A DNA stretch of 64,000 nt from Culex pipiens pallens (lineage: Eukaryota; Arthropoda; Insecta; Diptera; Culicidae). This document shows, piece after piece, positions 20,441 through 32,897 of the stretch. Position numbers and translations under genes: made by a program. How positions within the stretch are numbered: the first letter of the stretch is position 1; each line of letters opens with the position of its first letter. The notes under the pieces were generated by a model, which ran no database searches, was not told the DNA's origin, and worked only from the letters and a program-made list of their open reading frames with translations. The stretch covers positions 197,916,077-197,980,076 of the forward strand of contig NC_068938.1 of the NCBI RefSeq assembly GCF_016801865.2, written 5' to 3'.

Positions 20441-21438
20441 AATCATAACTATTGTTTTTTATTGCAGAAACTTCTTAGGCAGTTAAAATTCAAATATAAT
20501 TTATTTTATTGGTTCAAACGTTGGAAAACATTTTAATTTTCCAACTGACAAAAAAAGGATAGAAAATATCCTTCAAAAATAACTGCTTTGTTTAACCTCA
20601 ACTGTCTTGGACCCTGGCACTTCCTAGTTTTTGAGAGCACATAAGTCCCACCTGAAAATTATGAAGTTTAGAAAAGTTTGAAAAAAGTTTTAAACTCTTT
20701 TTTGTTTATCGCTGGAAGATACAAAAACGTCAAGTCATACTTTGAATTTTACACCCATGTTCTTGAAATTGTCCGATTCAACTAGCATTGAACAATGCAG
20801 ATTGGGCAATACTGGTCAAAGTATGAGAAGTGAAATTATGACTTCTTTCGAGGCCGGTATTTTGTTCAATTCGACAAAAATGATTTTCAAAACCACCACT
20901 CGTTCAATCCATAACACCATATAGTCTGCTGGTTTGGCAACCATGTCAAAATATCAAAAAAGTTTTAGTCAATTGCAGGCTGATTGAGTAACGCTTTAAA
21001 AACATAAACAAATTGCACAACATTCTAGCAACTTCCATAAGAACCAATCACAACACCATCTGCCACCGATAGGAACCTTTTAGGAATAAATTGCAATTGC
21101 ACGAAACCTCTAATTTGCGGAAAACAACATTTCACCTTTTGATCGGCTTGGAGAGTCACCAGTCCTGTCCTGCCGATTCACGCAACATAGTAAACCTGCA
21201 ATTCTGCATACATTTTCCCCACCGCAACCAGCTTAATCAATGCGAACCTATGTGGAAACAGCGGTTTTTGCAACTAACACGGCATTCCACCATCTCCCCC
21301 ACCGGTCAAGGTTCCAAATTACAAAATGGTTACAGCATTGGCAAAAATGAGAAAATCAAAACAGGTTTGGTCGCCTTTTGTAGGTTTCCGGTGAATTGCT
21401 AATAGTTTTCCAAATTTACTGGGGAAAAGTTTCCATTT
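20441..21438. other. No gene recognised; intron of the unknown gene if it continues left
   Basis: It lies downstream (minus strand) of the splice donor at 21443-21444, so it is probably intronic. Short open frames here lack splice-site or motif support. Confidence 0.4.
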
Positions 21439-21444
21439 ACTCAC

Positions 21445-21622
21445 CAACTTTGTTCGATCGGCGCAAAAAAGCATCCTCCAGCAGGGCCAAAAATCCGCAC
21501 TGCTGCATCTTCAGCTCGGTCACCAGCTGGGCCCAGTTCCGGGGCATTTCCTTCGATGACTTCATAAAGAAGAAGATCAACAGCCCCACGAGGGCGGTCA
21601 CTCCACCCGCCACTGCCAACAT
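21445..21622 (-). CDS. First coding exon of an unidentified membrane-anchored protein
   Basis: Partial gene. The ATG at 21622 has a good context (GAAAATG); the in-frame codons upstream are GTG AAA. 59 codons plus one base are followed by a consensus donor, G|GTGAGT (21444-21439). The predicted N-terminus has a hydrophobic segment at about residues 3-20 (Ala/Val/Leu/Phe), then 'KSSKEMPRNW' and an amphipathic stretch 'ALLEDAFLRRSNK'. This fits a signal anchor with a cytosolic or lumenal domain encoded in later exons. I do not recognise the family. It cannot be exon 1 of the SDR gene: it lies downstream of that gene on the same strand, and its splice phase (1) does not match. Later exons were not found at lower coordinates. 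Confidence 0.6.
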
Positions 21623-21669
21623 TTTCACGGTGGATCTCTACTTCAAAGTTCTATAATATCCCGGTATAG

Positions 21670-21674
21670 ACTGA
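21670..21674 (-). promoter_or_regulatory. Candidate initiator (TCAGT) for the unknown gene
   Basis: On the minus strand, cctcagtctat gives an arthropod-type TCAGT initiator about 50 bp upstream of the ATG. There is no obvious TATA box at -30. Other start sites further upstream are equally possible. Confidence 0.3.
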
Positions 21675-22330
21675 GGATCGCCGGAACTTTTTTATTTTTT
21701 CTTTCGTCACCTTTCGTTGACCCCGGAAGTGACTCAAAATTGCACAGCTAGATAACCCACTTCACCTTTTTCACGCTCACACACTTACACTCGCGCACGA
21801 CTTACGATCTGCGAAGAAGACGACGACCGTCACGAGCGACCATCCAGCACGATCTGACACGGGACGCGGTGAGCCTGCTCCAAACAGGTCTCCACCAAAT
21901 TCCGACAATCGCCGAATCTAAGCCGAACCAAACTGCGTGTGAATTGGGCCTCCGACTCTGATGGTCTGTGTGAGTCGTTGTCGTCGTAGCCGCGGAGATT
22001 CGATCACCACCATTACAAGAAAGATCGATCGTTTCAAACGCTAGGTTCGTCGCTTTTTGGTGAAGTCTCTCCGGCGTGTTCGAGTCTTCAGTGCAGCTTT
22101 GTGAGACAGTTTTTTGGCAACCTAAAGAGAGCATCAAACGGAGAGGCACAAGACGTTAGTGATGTTATAATGCGTTGCGTTGTGGTTTGTGGTCAAACTG
22201 TTTGGGGGACTGGCGGCCCTTCCAAAACTAACGCAGAAGTGATGTAATGGCTGTTTTTCGGAGTTTTGTTGAGCACCGATGTCACCGGTGAGGTTTAGGT
22301 GTGGTTGGGAAGGTGAAAATGTGGGGCACT
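21675..22330. other. Upstream region of the unknown gene, relatively GC- and CpG-rich
   Basis: This interval is clearly less AT-rich and more CpG-rich than its surroundings and includes short CA/TG tracts. On the minus strand it would be promoter and 5' untranslated sequence of the exon at 21445-21622. A 115-codon open frame (21802-22149) has low-complexity content and no family resemblance, and I do not call it. Confidence 0.4.
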
Positions 22331-24568
22331 TTGTTAGCTTTAATAGTTTGATGATGTTAAGGCTGTTAATTTTTTTTTTGGGAACAATGCAATCTAGAGA
22401 AAGTTGCTAAACAGACGAAGTTTTTAAAGATCACAACTATGCTGCTCAAACTGCAAAATTGAACTCTCGAAAAATAATCTTCGAAAAATATTTTCAAAAA
22501 TATCCGTCTAAAAACAATTTGGCCCCAAAAGCATTATCGTCATTTTGTAGGTAACCATTTTCTGAAAAATTTTGCTTTTTTAACAATTGGTTTTTGTCAC
22601 TTCAGTGCCAAGATACAGCCATATTAGTAAAACAAAAATGGCATATTTTTATTTCCCTATGGAAACTCAACTTTATTCCAAATTCAACATGCTGACAATG
22701 AAAAGTGAAGACTTCCTTGATCAATATAAATACAGAATATAGTTAGTAGGACTCCTAACTCTGATTTAAAGTTGAATACGGGGCAATTTGAACGCATTTT
22801 TCAAGGTTTTAGAACAAAATATGATGTTTTTTATGGAAACAGTCCATTTTTCAGTAAATCGCAAATCGCAGATCAGTATAAGATAGTGGCGTCACACAAG
22901 TAATGCTAAAACATCGAAATAAACGAAATGAAACAATTAACATATTTTTGAATAAAATTAAATAATAATATAAGACTTCTTAATTCTTTTTCATTAAAGT
23001 TTTATTTTGTTTAAAAAACATCGAGGCTTCAAACTTAAGAATACAATGAAGAGATTAATTAAGTAAGTTTAATCACAAATTTAGGTTTATTTAAGTTAAA
23101 CATGTTATTTATACCATTTCGCTACGAAACGTTCTTTTCTAGACATTCACGATTGACGATACGGCTTACTTTTTATCCTCAAAAATAAGAATACTGAAAA
23201 GCACTTAAATGCGCTAAAAAGTTCATCTTTTCGGCACTTGTATAAAGAACTAATAAATTTCGATATTTTCTTTTGAGAAACAAACGTTTGTCTGAAAAAA
23301 AATATCAAAGAATGTTTTCCGAAATTTCGAAAAATCGTGAGTTAAACTCGTTGCAAAACTTAATAATTTCAAATAAACTCTGTAAATCACGGTGGATAAA
23401 TGTACGACTCGAGCTGAAATAATCTGATTTATGCAACTTGTTGCATGCACTTCATTTAAGAGTTTAGTTTGCATACAAAATGTACGTTTGCCCACAGAAA
23501 TTAAATGTTAAACATTTTATTATTTTTCAAACAACGTTAAAAATCTGCTCATTCAAAAAAATAAAAATATTCTTCCCCCAACTAAGCATTTGATCAACCA
23601 GAGCTTTTTGCTGCAATTTTTTTATTACAGATATCTAAGTATTTGCAAAACTACGGGAACTATAGATATTATTTTAATGTATTTTTACAACAAAATTTGA
23701 CAACTTTTACAATCAGATTGTTGCTGGATAAGGACCACAGGTTTGAAAACTTTGAAATAAGAAGACAACAACTTCCTTGGTTGCTGCTTCCTTTAAATTG
23801 AAGCCGTTGATCATTTTCGAAGAAAATTGATCATTACTCTAAAATTATCTGTATTGAATTCAATTTAACGAATTTCTGCACCAAAATGAATCAGCATGTT
23901 CCGATTGATGCCTTCTTGAAGCCACTGACAGAATTTTTGGTTTAAATCAAAAGTGATTCAAAATTTATATAATTTTGTGATACAATCATTGACGCCCTAG
24001 TTGGCAATCATTGATTAATGACGATTTCCATAACTTTGCAAGGAATGGGATAATCGTTACCAAAAGGAATCAGCATGTGTAGGGCACTATTCTAAACAAT
24101 TTGTAGAAGGAATTTTGTTAAAATATTGATAGCGACGCAAAATTTATATCTTTGAACGAAAAATCAACAACAATACAAATTTCAAATATTCCATTCGCTT
24201 TCCAAGCGGTCTATAACAATTTGTAAAATTATAAAAAATATTAAAAATTAGACTCCTTTTCAAACTGACTAATGTAAAAAAAAAATCATGGATTTTTTTC
24301 ATATCTGTTATAAATTTTTTTTAAAATATTCAAATAATTACATGTAACAAAAAATTGCAATATTTCTTAAAAGACTTCACAGTAAAAAAAAAAATTTTTT
24401 GATTCTTACATAAAAATAAATTGAAAAAAAACCTTTTTATCCATATTAAATGTAAAAAAGTCAACAGCTTTACTATCCACATAGTCAAAATTAACTTTCA
24501 AGCAACAACAATTATCTGATTATAAAAAAAATGATCGATATGGTGACTTTGTCAAATTTTGTCCAATC
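22331..24568. other. AT-rich stretch, nothing recognised
   Basis: No coding exon, RNA gene or paired element ends were recognised. Confidence 0.4.
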
Positions 24569-24570
24569 TA

Positions 24571-25201
24571 GGCGTCCAATTTTCCCGGGAAATATTTTAG
24601 GAATCTCGGGAATTCCCAGGAAATTTTTAAAACAGTAATAAAATCTATGTTTTCATTATATTTGCATGTTTTTCAAGCTTAAAAACATAGAATAAGCTCA
24701 ATACTATTCATTGGAGGTAATCTACACTTCAATCTAAAAAAAAGCAAAAAAAAAATACAAAGACAGTCTTAATTCGATACATCTTGATTTGCCAAAAGTG
24801 TTTCACGAAAATATTTTAAAATTGTATATTTTTTTAAATTTAAAATCATTAATATACGTAGTCTTTTCAAAAATGTATAAAATTTAATAAAAATTATTTA
24901 AAGCGCTGGGCACAAATTTCCATGATAAGTCAAATTAATGCTGATACCAAGTTTGAATAGGTCCTACAAACATATGAAAACACAAAAGCTTATAGGACCA
25001 TTTCAAAAAAGAACTTGGATATATGTTTAATATTTTTTTTATCGTTGTTCATCTATTTCCACAACAAAACCTGAATTTCCAGACATTTTTTTTTATTTTT
25101 TTCCAATTTCGGGAATTCCCGAGAAAAAATAAAAAAATAATCCCGGGATTCGGGAATTCCCGGTTTTGGAAAAATCCCGGGAATTCCCGGGATGGATGCA
25201 C
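24571..25201. mobile_element. TA-flanked element with CCCGGGAATTCCCGGG-rich ends, copy 1
   Basis: Bounded by TA on both sides (24569-24570 and 25202-25203). The left end is ggcgtccaattttcccggga; the right end is a cluster of cgggaattcccgg motifs finishing ggatgcac. The short inverted ends ggcgtcc/ggatgc are imperfect. The same ends delimit the larger copy at 45459-46841. The TA flanks suggest a Tc1/mariner-type mode of insertion. A 78-codon open frame near the right end is repeat sequence. Confidence 0.6.
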
Positions 25202-25429
25202 TAGTCCATTCATTCCCTATGTCAAAAGAAGTAATTGTGAATCATTAGTTTCTCTATAAAATTTTGAGAGAAAATATTTTTAAACGTAAGAGTAGGAAGA
25301 TTCACAAAAGTTTCACAAAAAAAGGGTCAAAATGGCTTTTTTGTAATAGAAAATGCATGCAAATGAGAAACATTATACATATCATCCAACAAATAGTGAA
25401 ACTCTAGAAAAATACTCATTTGTCTTTAA

Positions 25430-25800
25430 AACGGCTCCGTGGTTAATGGTTGCCGCTTCTGCCTCGAAAGCAAAAGGTTCAGGGATCAAATCCCGGTCGG
25501 TTTCCTTGAAATTTGGAATCAGGAATTGAACTTTGAATATGAACAAAAAACCTTTAAGAATCAGGCGGGATTCAAAATAACACCCTTTGGATTGATGGTC
25601 TGGGACGCTGACCAGTCGACCATCATGGAGTTAATGCTCTAGAACTAAATTGACCCGTATTGGCGAAATAATGTAACATATCAAACCATTACCGTCTCAA
25701 AATAGCCCAGGGCCGTGTCTTATACTCATTAACTAGACGAGGGAGCCTGGCCCGAGTCGTCTGCATTACCGATCTATGTCTGTACAATTTCAGAAGAAAT
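25430..25800 (+). mobile_element. tRNA-derived SINE
   Basis: The tRNA-like head (about 25432-25505) has an A-box-like TGGTTAATGG and a B-box-like GGATCAAATCC. A related-looking second module ('tggtctgggacgctgaccag') follows near 25600. The 3' boundary is not sharp. A 67-codon open frame spans the head and is not a gene. Confidence 0.5.
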
Positions 25801-28800
25801 TTTTAGCCAGAAAAAGGTATTCGCATCAAAGGTTCTTAAGATATATGGTGGTTATTCATTTGACTCCCATTTGCAAATCGAGTTAAAGCGGCAGATGAAT
25901 TTATGAACATTTTTAGATTACGTCTTATTATAAATTATTTAAGAATAATTTTGAAGTATTCAATAATTATGTTTTTTAAATGCTTTTTTTTTGATTCATT
26001 GACAAGTAGCAAAAATTATCATGAGCTCTACAAGATCTCTTGAAGATAGCTACAGAATAGCAGTTTGGCAAGATAAAACTTTCTTTAAATACTATTTAAG
26101 CTTTTGAAGAAGGCTTGAAGGGAATGTTTGCTTGCATTGGTTCTTTTAAATCACTTGAAAATTTTATCAACTTTGGTTAAAATATACAAAAAAAACTATT
26201 AACGTTTTGGAAGTTTTGCAATTTTCTTTTCAAAGTGTATTTTTTTTTAATTTTCCTTATCACAAAATACAATTTTGCACAGTGTCTGCTCGGGAAATCA
26301 CTTCCCAAGTTACAGATTATTGAGTATTTATCGACCATTTTTGTGAGGAAAGCTGTTTGAATTTCATGGAGACTTTAATTGACTAATCAATGATGCAACA
26401 ATTTAATTTTTGATTTTTTTTAAATGAAATTTTGGGGTTTTATTATCAAAAAGATAATTTTCATCAGTTAATTCAAAAAATACAAATATTATCCATTTAA
26501 AGCTTTCATGGAGCTGTTATGTCAATTTAATGAATTATCTGTCTACAAAAAAAATCTGAAGCTTTACCTGCAATTCTCAATGTAGCATGCCAGTGTGAGC
26601 ACAAAAGAATTGGGTTTATATCGCACAACCTGATATCTGCACTGGGAACTTCATAAGGCTCAAAAGTGATTATTCATGGTTTAAAGTAAAAACTTCAAAC
26701 TGAATCAACATTTTGCAGCAAAAATAGAATGTTTTTTTTTGTTCATACATTAATAATTATGGCAACACGTTTGATTAACCATTGAGAACTACAATACACT
26801 TTTGATGAGTGAATTGCAAAATAGGCATGACAAGTTGTTTTATGACGTCCTCAAAAAAAAGAAAAGGAATTATCTTTATTATGCCTCATTATTCCAGCCT
26901 TCTGTTTGAAAAATTGCAAAAAATCTCGAATAGATAAAGTAATTAATTGCATTGCCGAATCATTTTTTTTAAAGAAATCATGACAAGCTTTTCAAGAAAT
27001 TTAAAGAAATATTGAAACTAAACAAAATTAGCATCAAAAGATTATTCCTCATAACAGCACATCAGTCTTAAAATCAAACTTCAACTTGGGATTTCTATGC
27101 CGGAAATGCTAAAAATAGCTTCAATTTGCACTTTTTCTGACGGTAATATCCATCGCACATCGTATCAGTCATTATTTATCATTTTGTCCACAGGAGGGTA
27201 GAAGACAATTTTTCAAGCTCACCATCCTCTTTATGGGTAGGGAAACTACCCATAAAGGTTCTGTTAACCCTCAATTCAACAAATTATCGAGATTATCAAT
27301 ATTTTTTTTTTTGCTTCGAACAAAAAGTCCCAAAATAAATATTTCAAAGCAAAACAGAATTTTGTAAAAGGTGATTTTCTAAAAACAAACCTTCGAATTT
27401 GTCCAAATAAAGGCAATGAGGGTTAACTCGGTACTCTTTTTGCCACCTTACTGAATGATCTTTTTTGTCTATTTTATGACTCGGTTACCCTTCTGTTTAC
27501 AGCAGAAGGTTGGTACACTTGGCGTATTGTTTGCCAACACGAACGCGTGTACCCCTCGTCGTAGTCATCATCACAGCGTTGGATCCCCAGCTCGAGAGAA
27601 GGAGCTGCCTCCAGCCGATGATTTGCGCAATTCGTTAACCTTGAAGTGATCGTTCAGAAAGAGCTCTTTTTTGTTGTTGTGGCTCAGCTTCACGTGTGAG
27701 ACTGTACTTACGACGGAGCGAACCATGAAGTCTAGTGGCACGAGCTGAACTGGTCAAGCATTAAATTGGAGACAGTCAGCACTATATGTGCACTATATGC
27801 GCATATAGAGCAGAGATAGCGCTAAAACTAGCTTTTTCGTTCTATTTTTGGTTAAAAGTGAGGGAAAGTTAACTTTTCAACTTGAAATTCGAAAAATCGC
27901 TAGACAACCAACAAATTCCGTCAAGCATGAAATAAATTCTGCTAAAAGTCTGCAAGACCACGTCTTCAAACCAGCACAAGCTGTGTCCAAATCTTCATGG
28001 AAGAGTAATTCGGCGCTGTTCACCAAGGTGAACAATTTCGACAATAATTGAACTTGGTTCGTAAGAGGGGGATTCAGTCAAAACAAAGCAAAAAAAAAAG
28101 TTGTTGAGGGGCATTTACGTCAAGCAGGTAGACTGCGGTGATGGTGAAGATGATGATGATGATCAATCGCCATCGCCGCACGGTACGATTCGATTAGGCT
28201 AACTTTGGAGCAAGCAAATAGTGAAGGTTAATGCACAAAAAGTCTTGGCGGCGCCGGCAAGTTGAACTTGAAGAATATACACCGTGGAAAAATAATTTGG
28301 AAAATCGAATAAAAACCTTAAATTTGAAATAATATACTACTTAAAATTTTCAACGGTGCCCTTTCACTCTTGAGAACGGTATAATTGAGTGGCGAAGTGA
28401 TTGTTTGCCATGGCTGCCGGTGTAAATCTGGACAGTCAATAAGCTTGCTGGTGTATCGATCGACGGCTCGATTCTATCAGCAATGGCCATCCGATCCGTA
28501 ATTAGGTTTTGCCTCCAATCAACAATCTTACTGCGTGTGCCATATTAAGGTTATTGTTAATTGCATAATCCAAAGAATGATCTAGATTTAGGCTTAAAAT
28601 ACTATTTTCAAGTATTTTTTGCATTTTGTTTGTATCCAAATTCATGAGCATTTAACAATTTAGAAAAAAAAAGATTATTTCCTTGTTCATGATCTTTTTT
28701 TAAGAAGACAAGGGAAATGGATTTTGGGAAGGTAAAGGTCTAGGAATTCATTACGTCATTTGGGATTTTTCTAAACATGTTTCATGCAAACTAGTTTGAA

Positions 28801-29187
28801 TTGTTGTAAGGAGAACTTTTCCGAAAAAATAATAAAGGAATAAAAATCCAAATTTTATAATCAATACTTGCAGAGTTTCTGAAATAAATACTCACATTAT
28901 GAAAGTTTTCTGAGAGCAACTGAAATTACGACAAGTCTTAAACACAGATGGTTCAGCATTTATTGATCCTTTTTTTCATGTAAAACAGTTCTTACAAATA
29001 GTTTTTGATTTTTTTTTTATTGTAATAAAAATATAAAACTTTCTAATTCATTTGAAAACTTGATTGCATCAGAAGGTCAGATAACATAAAGAGATTTTTT
29101 ACATTGATTTTGGTTCATTAATTACTTTAAATTGTGCTTCAAACAAAAATATACAGTTTAAAGTTTATATACATAAACCTTATAGAA
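25801..29187. other. No gene recognised; GC-richer patch 27450-28260
   Basis: Mostly AT-rich. A perfect short hairpin, ctttatgggtag ... ctacccataaag, lies at about 27230-27260. Between 27450 and 28260 the sequence is more balanced, with 64- and 67-codon open frames but no motif or convincing splice sites. It could hold an untranslated exon or regulatory DNA. Confidence 0.35.
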
Positions 29188-31205
29188 GAGCAAATTTCTA
29201 TGAAAACAGCTGATTGTGACCATTTTTATAAAAAAAAAATTTGGCTCAAACTGTGTGGTGGTCTTCCCTATGACCAAAGAAGCCATTTTGTGTCAAATAT
29301 GCGAAAATATATAACTTTTGACGGAATTTTCTGATCGATTTGATGTCTTCGGTAAAGTTATAGGTTTCCCGGGCAGACGGTAATAACAAAATTCATGCCA
29401 TTTCAATAACAAATACTGTTAAAATAACAGAAAGTGTTATGTAATCTTCTTGAAAAATAAATTTTTGCATAAGGGTTTAATAACAACTTATGTTATCATA
29501 ACAAAATTTGTTATTGGTCTGATATTGGTTGAAAGCCAAAACAACTTTGGAATAACACTTTTTGCTATGGAAGAGTACCGCCAACTGTTATTGGGATGAT
29601 CGGATTAGTTGTTAAAATAACAAAAAAATAATAACAAAGATTTGTTCGAAGAATAACTAAAAATGTTATAAGTCTGTTATTACAATAACAATCCAATAAC
29701 AAAAAAATCATAACGACGAATAACAAATCTTGTTATAAATAACATAAAATGTTATTGGCCTAGTATTTTTAAATATCAAAAAATGTTATTCCCAAGTTAT
29801 TTCCGTCTGCTCGGGTTTGGTGAGGACTATCCAGGAAAAATAGGTTCACGAATTTGTTTTTTCAATTTTTAAATTAACTTTTTTTTCATAAAAAATCATT
29901 TTCCCAAAATCCGCTTGTTAATTTTTTTTGTTTTTTTTTTTATTTATATGTTTAAGGGGACAAAAATACCGTAACGTTTGAGCCATAGAAAAGTATTAAA
30001 CAAATTTTGCCGCCAAATTATATTTTTTTAAATGAGTTTTTTGAAGAAAATAGAAATGTATGTAATTTTTTTTAACTTCAGTTTTTAATGTAAAATCAAA
30101 TTTCCTATCGAAAAGTACTATACAGATTTTCTGATAAAGTGCACCGTTTTCAAGATATATTCACTTAAAGTTTAATATAACCTTAATAAAAAGTCTGTGT
30201 TTTTGATTTTCAAAACAGTGTCCATGATTCCTATATTGTTTTTTTTTTTTTAGTTCAGAATTTCCAAAAAGACATTAAAGATTGGACCTCTGGTTGCTGG
30301 AATACAGCGAACAAAAGAAAAAGAAACAAGCAAATTTAAGTTTTCTAAGTCCCATCCAAACATTCCTACATTTTCTAATGCCAATATTTCAGCGACTAAA
30401 GGTCCAACTTCAAAAGCTTAAAAATAAAAATTTTGAAATTTTATGATATTTTTCAAAAAAAAATTTGAAAATTTTGGAATCAATATTGAATGTTTGGTCT
30501 TTTTGAAATTAAATGCTTGATTCCAGAAATATTTTTTTCGGTATGATCATAAAGTTGTACATTTTTTTATTTTCTTGTTTATTTTTCTTTTTTCGCTGTA
30601 TTTCAGCAACCAGAGGTCCAATCCTCATTGTCTCTCAGGCGATTAATTGGAAATTTCCTGAACTTCCCGAAAAAAATATTTTCAGGAATGGACAATAATT
30701 TACACATTTTTTAAAAATCTGAAAATGGAAATTATTCAGTTAAAATTAATTTTTGTATAGCTTTATCTTAAAAACGGAGCACCACATTAAAAATGCAAAT
30801 GCATTTTAACATGCAAATTTATTTTGAACTAATTTTATTTTTTTCCAAAAGAAACACAATTTTTTAAAGAAAAATCATAACCAGGTGGCAAATTTTTTGT
30901 CCAAACTTCTCTATGGCTCACAAGTTGCGGTTTTTGTCCCTTAAAAGATTAAAAAAAAAAATTTAAAGTTAAAACATACGGATTTTGAGAAAGAGATTCT
31001 TTTGTGAAAAAAAAGTGTATTTAAAATGAGCAAAAAAGACTCCATGTATCTTTATTCTTCAATCGTTAAGAAAATTCCTTCAATAGTTACAGATTTTCGA
31101 ATATTTACGTTCTATTTTTGTATGGACAGCTGTCAATATTGACACAAAATGGACCAAATCAAAAAATATAAACAAAATCTAATTTCGGTTTAAGTGGAGA
31201 AAACA
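29188..31205. mobile_element. Fold-back family 1, old diverged copy
   Basis: The left end GAGCAAATTTCT corresponds to family 1 GAGCAATTCTC. Internal blocks appear in family order. On the left are 'gaagccattttgt', 'gatttgatgtcttcgg', 'gataaagtgcaccgttttca' and 'attttctaatgccaatattt'. Past the centre near 30490 they recur reversed ('cagcaaccagaggtcc', 'ttgtatggacagctgtcaat'). Many substitutions separate the arms, so it is much older than the 58145 copy. It is interrupted by the MITE at 29368-29815. The right end is approximate. Confidence 0.6.
29368..29815. mobile_element. MITE with CCCG[A/G]GCAGACGG ends, TTT duplication
   Basis: A 448-bp element inserted in the older fold-back. cccgggcagacggtaataac at the left is mirrored by ttatttccgtctgctcggg at the right, and TTT flanks both sides (29365-29367 and 29816-29818). 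The interior is a succession of 'aataaca'/'tgttat' motifs, so it can itself fold. No coding capacity. Shares its terminal motif with 47159-49587. Confidence 0.75.
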
Positions 31206-32860
31206 TTTTCTTAAATGTATAAATAAAAGAAAACTTTTTTATTGTTTGTGAATCATTATTGTTTTGCGTAAGAAAATTAAAATTAAATTAATTGAAACTT
31301 TTTGCTCATGATTGGATTATCCGAAATTCCAAACAAACCTCCGGAAAGTCAAAACTTTAGATAATCGAGGCTTCAGATAATCCAGTCTGATTATTCCAAT
31401 AGCTACGATTATGTTGAAATCATCATTGTTTCTAGTTTCTATTTCTAGAGTATTAAGCTATTGTCTTTTTGAATAAATCTCTAGATTTGATTTGACTTTT
31501 ATTCAAAATTTCAAGGAAATTTTCTAAATTTGCAGTTTTTTCTAAACTTTTTTAAATGGGTCTAAACATTATTATTTTTTGCATCTCCTCGCCATCAACC
31601 TAAGGACAAAAACTTTAAATAAAATTTGCAATAGCCTGATCAAAAATAAAGCAAATATTGATTAGTTAACTGCCAGCTCAAACTAAAATCTACGGGTTCA
31701 TGATACAATTAGATCGCATGTAACTGAATGACACTTAAACACATGTATAGTTTGAAAAAGGAAAAAAAAATCTTTGGTAAAATTTAAAGAAAGTATCGGA
31801 CAAAAAAATGTTGCCAAAAAATTGCATTTTTTAAACATTAACATAAGATTTAAAAGTGATCGAAGAGTTTTTTGAGGCGTTTATTTTGCTTTTTAAAATA
31901 TATTCAAGATTTTTTAGCTCCTTTGATTAAAAAAAATCGCGTCAGAACAAAATATGAATTTTACTAAACAAGTAAAAATGTTATCATGAATCTGTTTTGC
32001 AATTCAGAATGTAATTTTTGCCTCCCTCCCTCATTCCAATCAGAGCCTGAGGACAAAAACATAAAAGCGAGTGTTCATTAATTCCGTTACGCTTCTCTCT
32101 GAAACATATTACCAATACAAATCAAGTTGTATTTAGATGAAGCTGAACAAAATTAATTTAAAAAGCGCCCCCAAATTTAATTTGCAATGTATCCATAATC
32201 TTTCTCTCTTTTCTGGTGAAAAATTCTCGGCGAAAATGTAAAAGAAGGAAGACAATTCTAAAGTTTTTTATTCAAAAAGTCCTATCCCAAGACGAACAAA
32301 AAGATACAGACAACTGACTTTCTGACTGAAGATTGTCACAACGGTTACGGTTATAAGAACTTCTGTTCAACAAGTTTGCAACCAAGGATGAGCTCAACTG
32401 TTTCTAATGTTTGTTCATAATAAATGTTTTTTTTTTCAAGTTTGATAAACCAATTTTTTTGATTTTAGATTGTTGATTTTTTTTCCGTAAAGCAAGAAAA
32501 CTCCAAAAAGTCAAGACTGGTTCATCGGAAATTCTAAAAAATTAAGAGGAGTCTCAACCAATAAAAACAAATAATACTCAATACATTCCAAACATAAAAA
32601 CTGTTTCCAAGACACCCGTAACACCTCTCCTCGTAACATTTGCTTTCAACCTCACACCTTGCGTAACACCTTACCGTGAGGCAATCAATCCACAGGTTAA
32701 TTACGGCAAAAATGTCCTTCCCTAATCCACTACCCACCCACACCTTCACCTTAACATTTCATTCACAAAATTGAACCTCAAAACCCCAAAGAAGACGACC
32801 CCGTTTTGCGGAATGTTCGCAATGCCCCAGTATGAATGAAAACTCTCTCACTTCTTGTTC
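31206..32860. other. AT-rich stretch, nothing recognised except a pogo-like MITE remnant
   Basis: Near 31315-31395, 'ggattatccgaaatt' and 'gataatcgaggcttcagata' resemble the inner part of the TA-flanked MITE at 45433-47110, probably as a fragment. Otherwise no feature was recognised. Confidence 0.4.
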
Positions 32861-32868
32861 CGTTACGC

Positions 32869-32897
32869 GCTCTCTCTCTCTCTCGCGAGAGAGAAAG
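32869..32897. promoter_or_regulatory. GAGA/CTCT palindrome
   Basis: An 18-bp perfect palindrome, TCTCTCTCGCGAGAGAGA (32877-32894), lies inside a longer CT/GA run. GAGA-type motifs bind GAGA factor in flies and are common in insect promoters and Polycomb elements. A function here is speculative. Confidence 0.4.

Noticed and set aside
21445..21622. Exon 1 of the SDR gene
   Set aside because: It lies downstream of the SDR exons on the minus strand and its splice phase (1) does not match the phase-0 acceptor at 51475.
21802..22149. 115-codon minus-strand frame upstream of the unknown exon
   Set aside because: Thr-repeat and biased content in a CpG-rich upstream region; more likely untranslated or promoter sequence.
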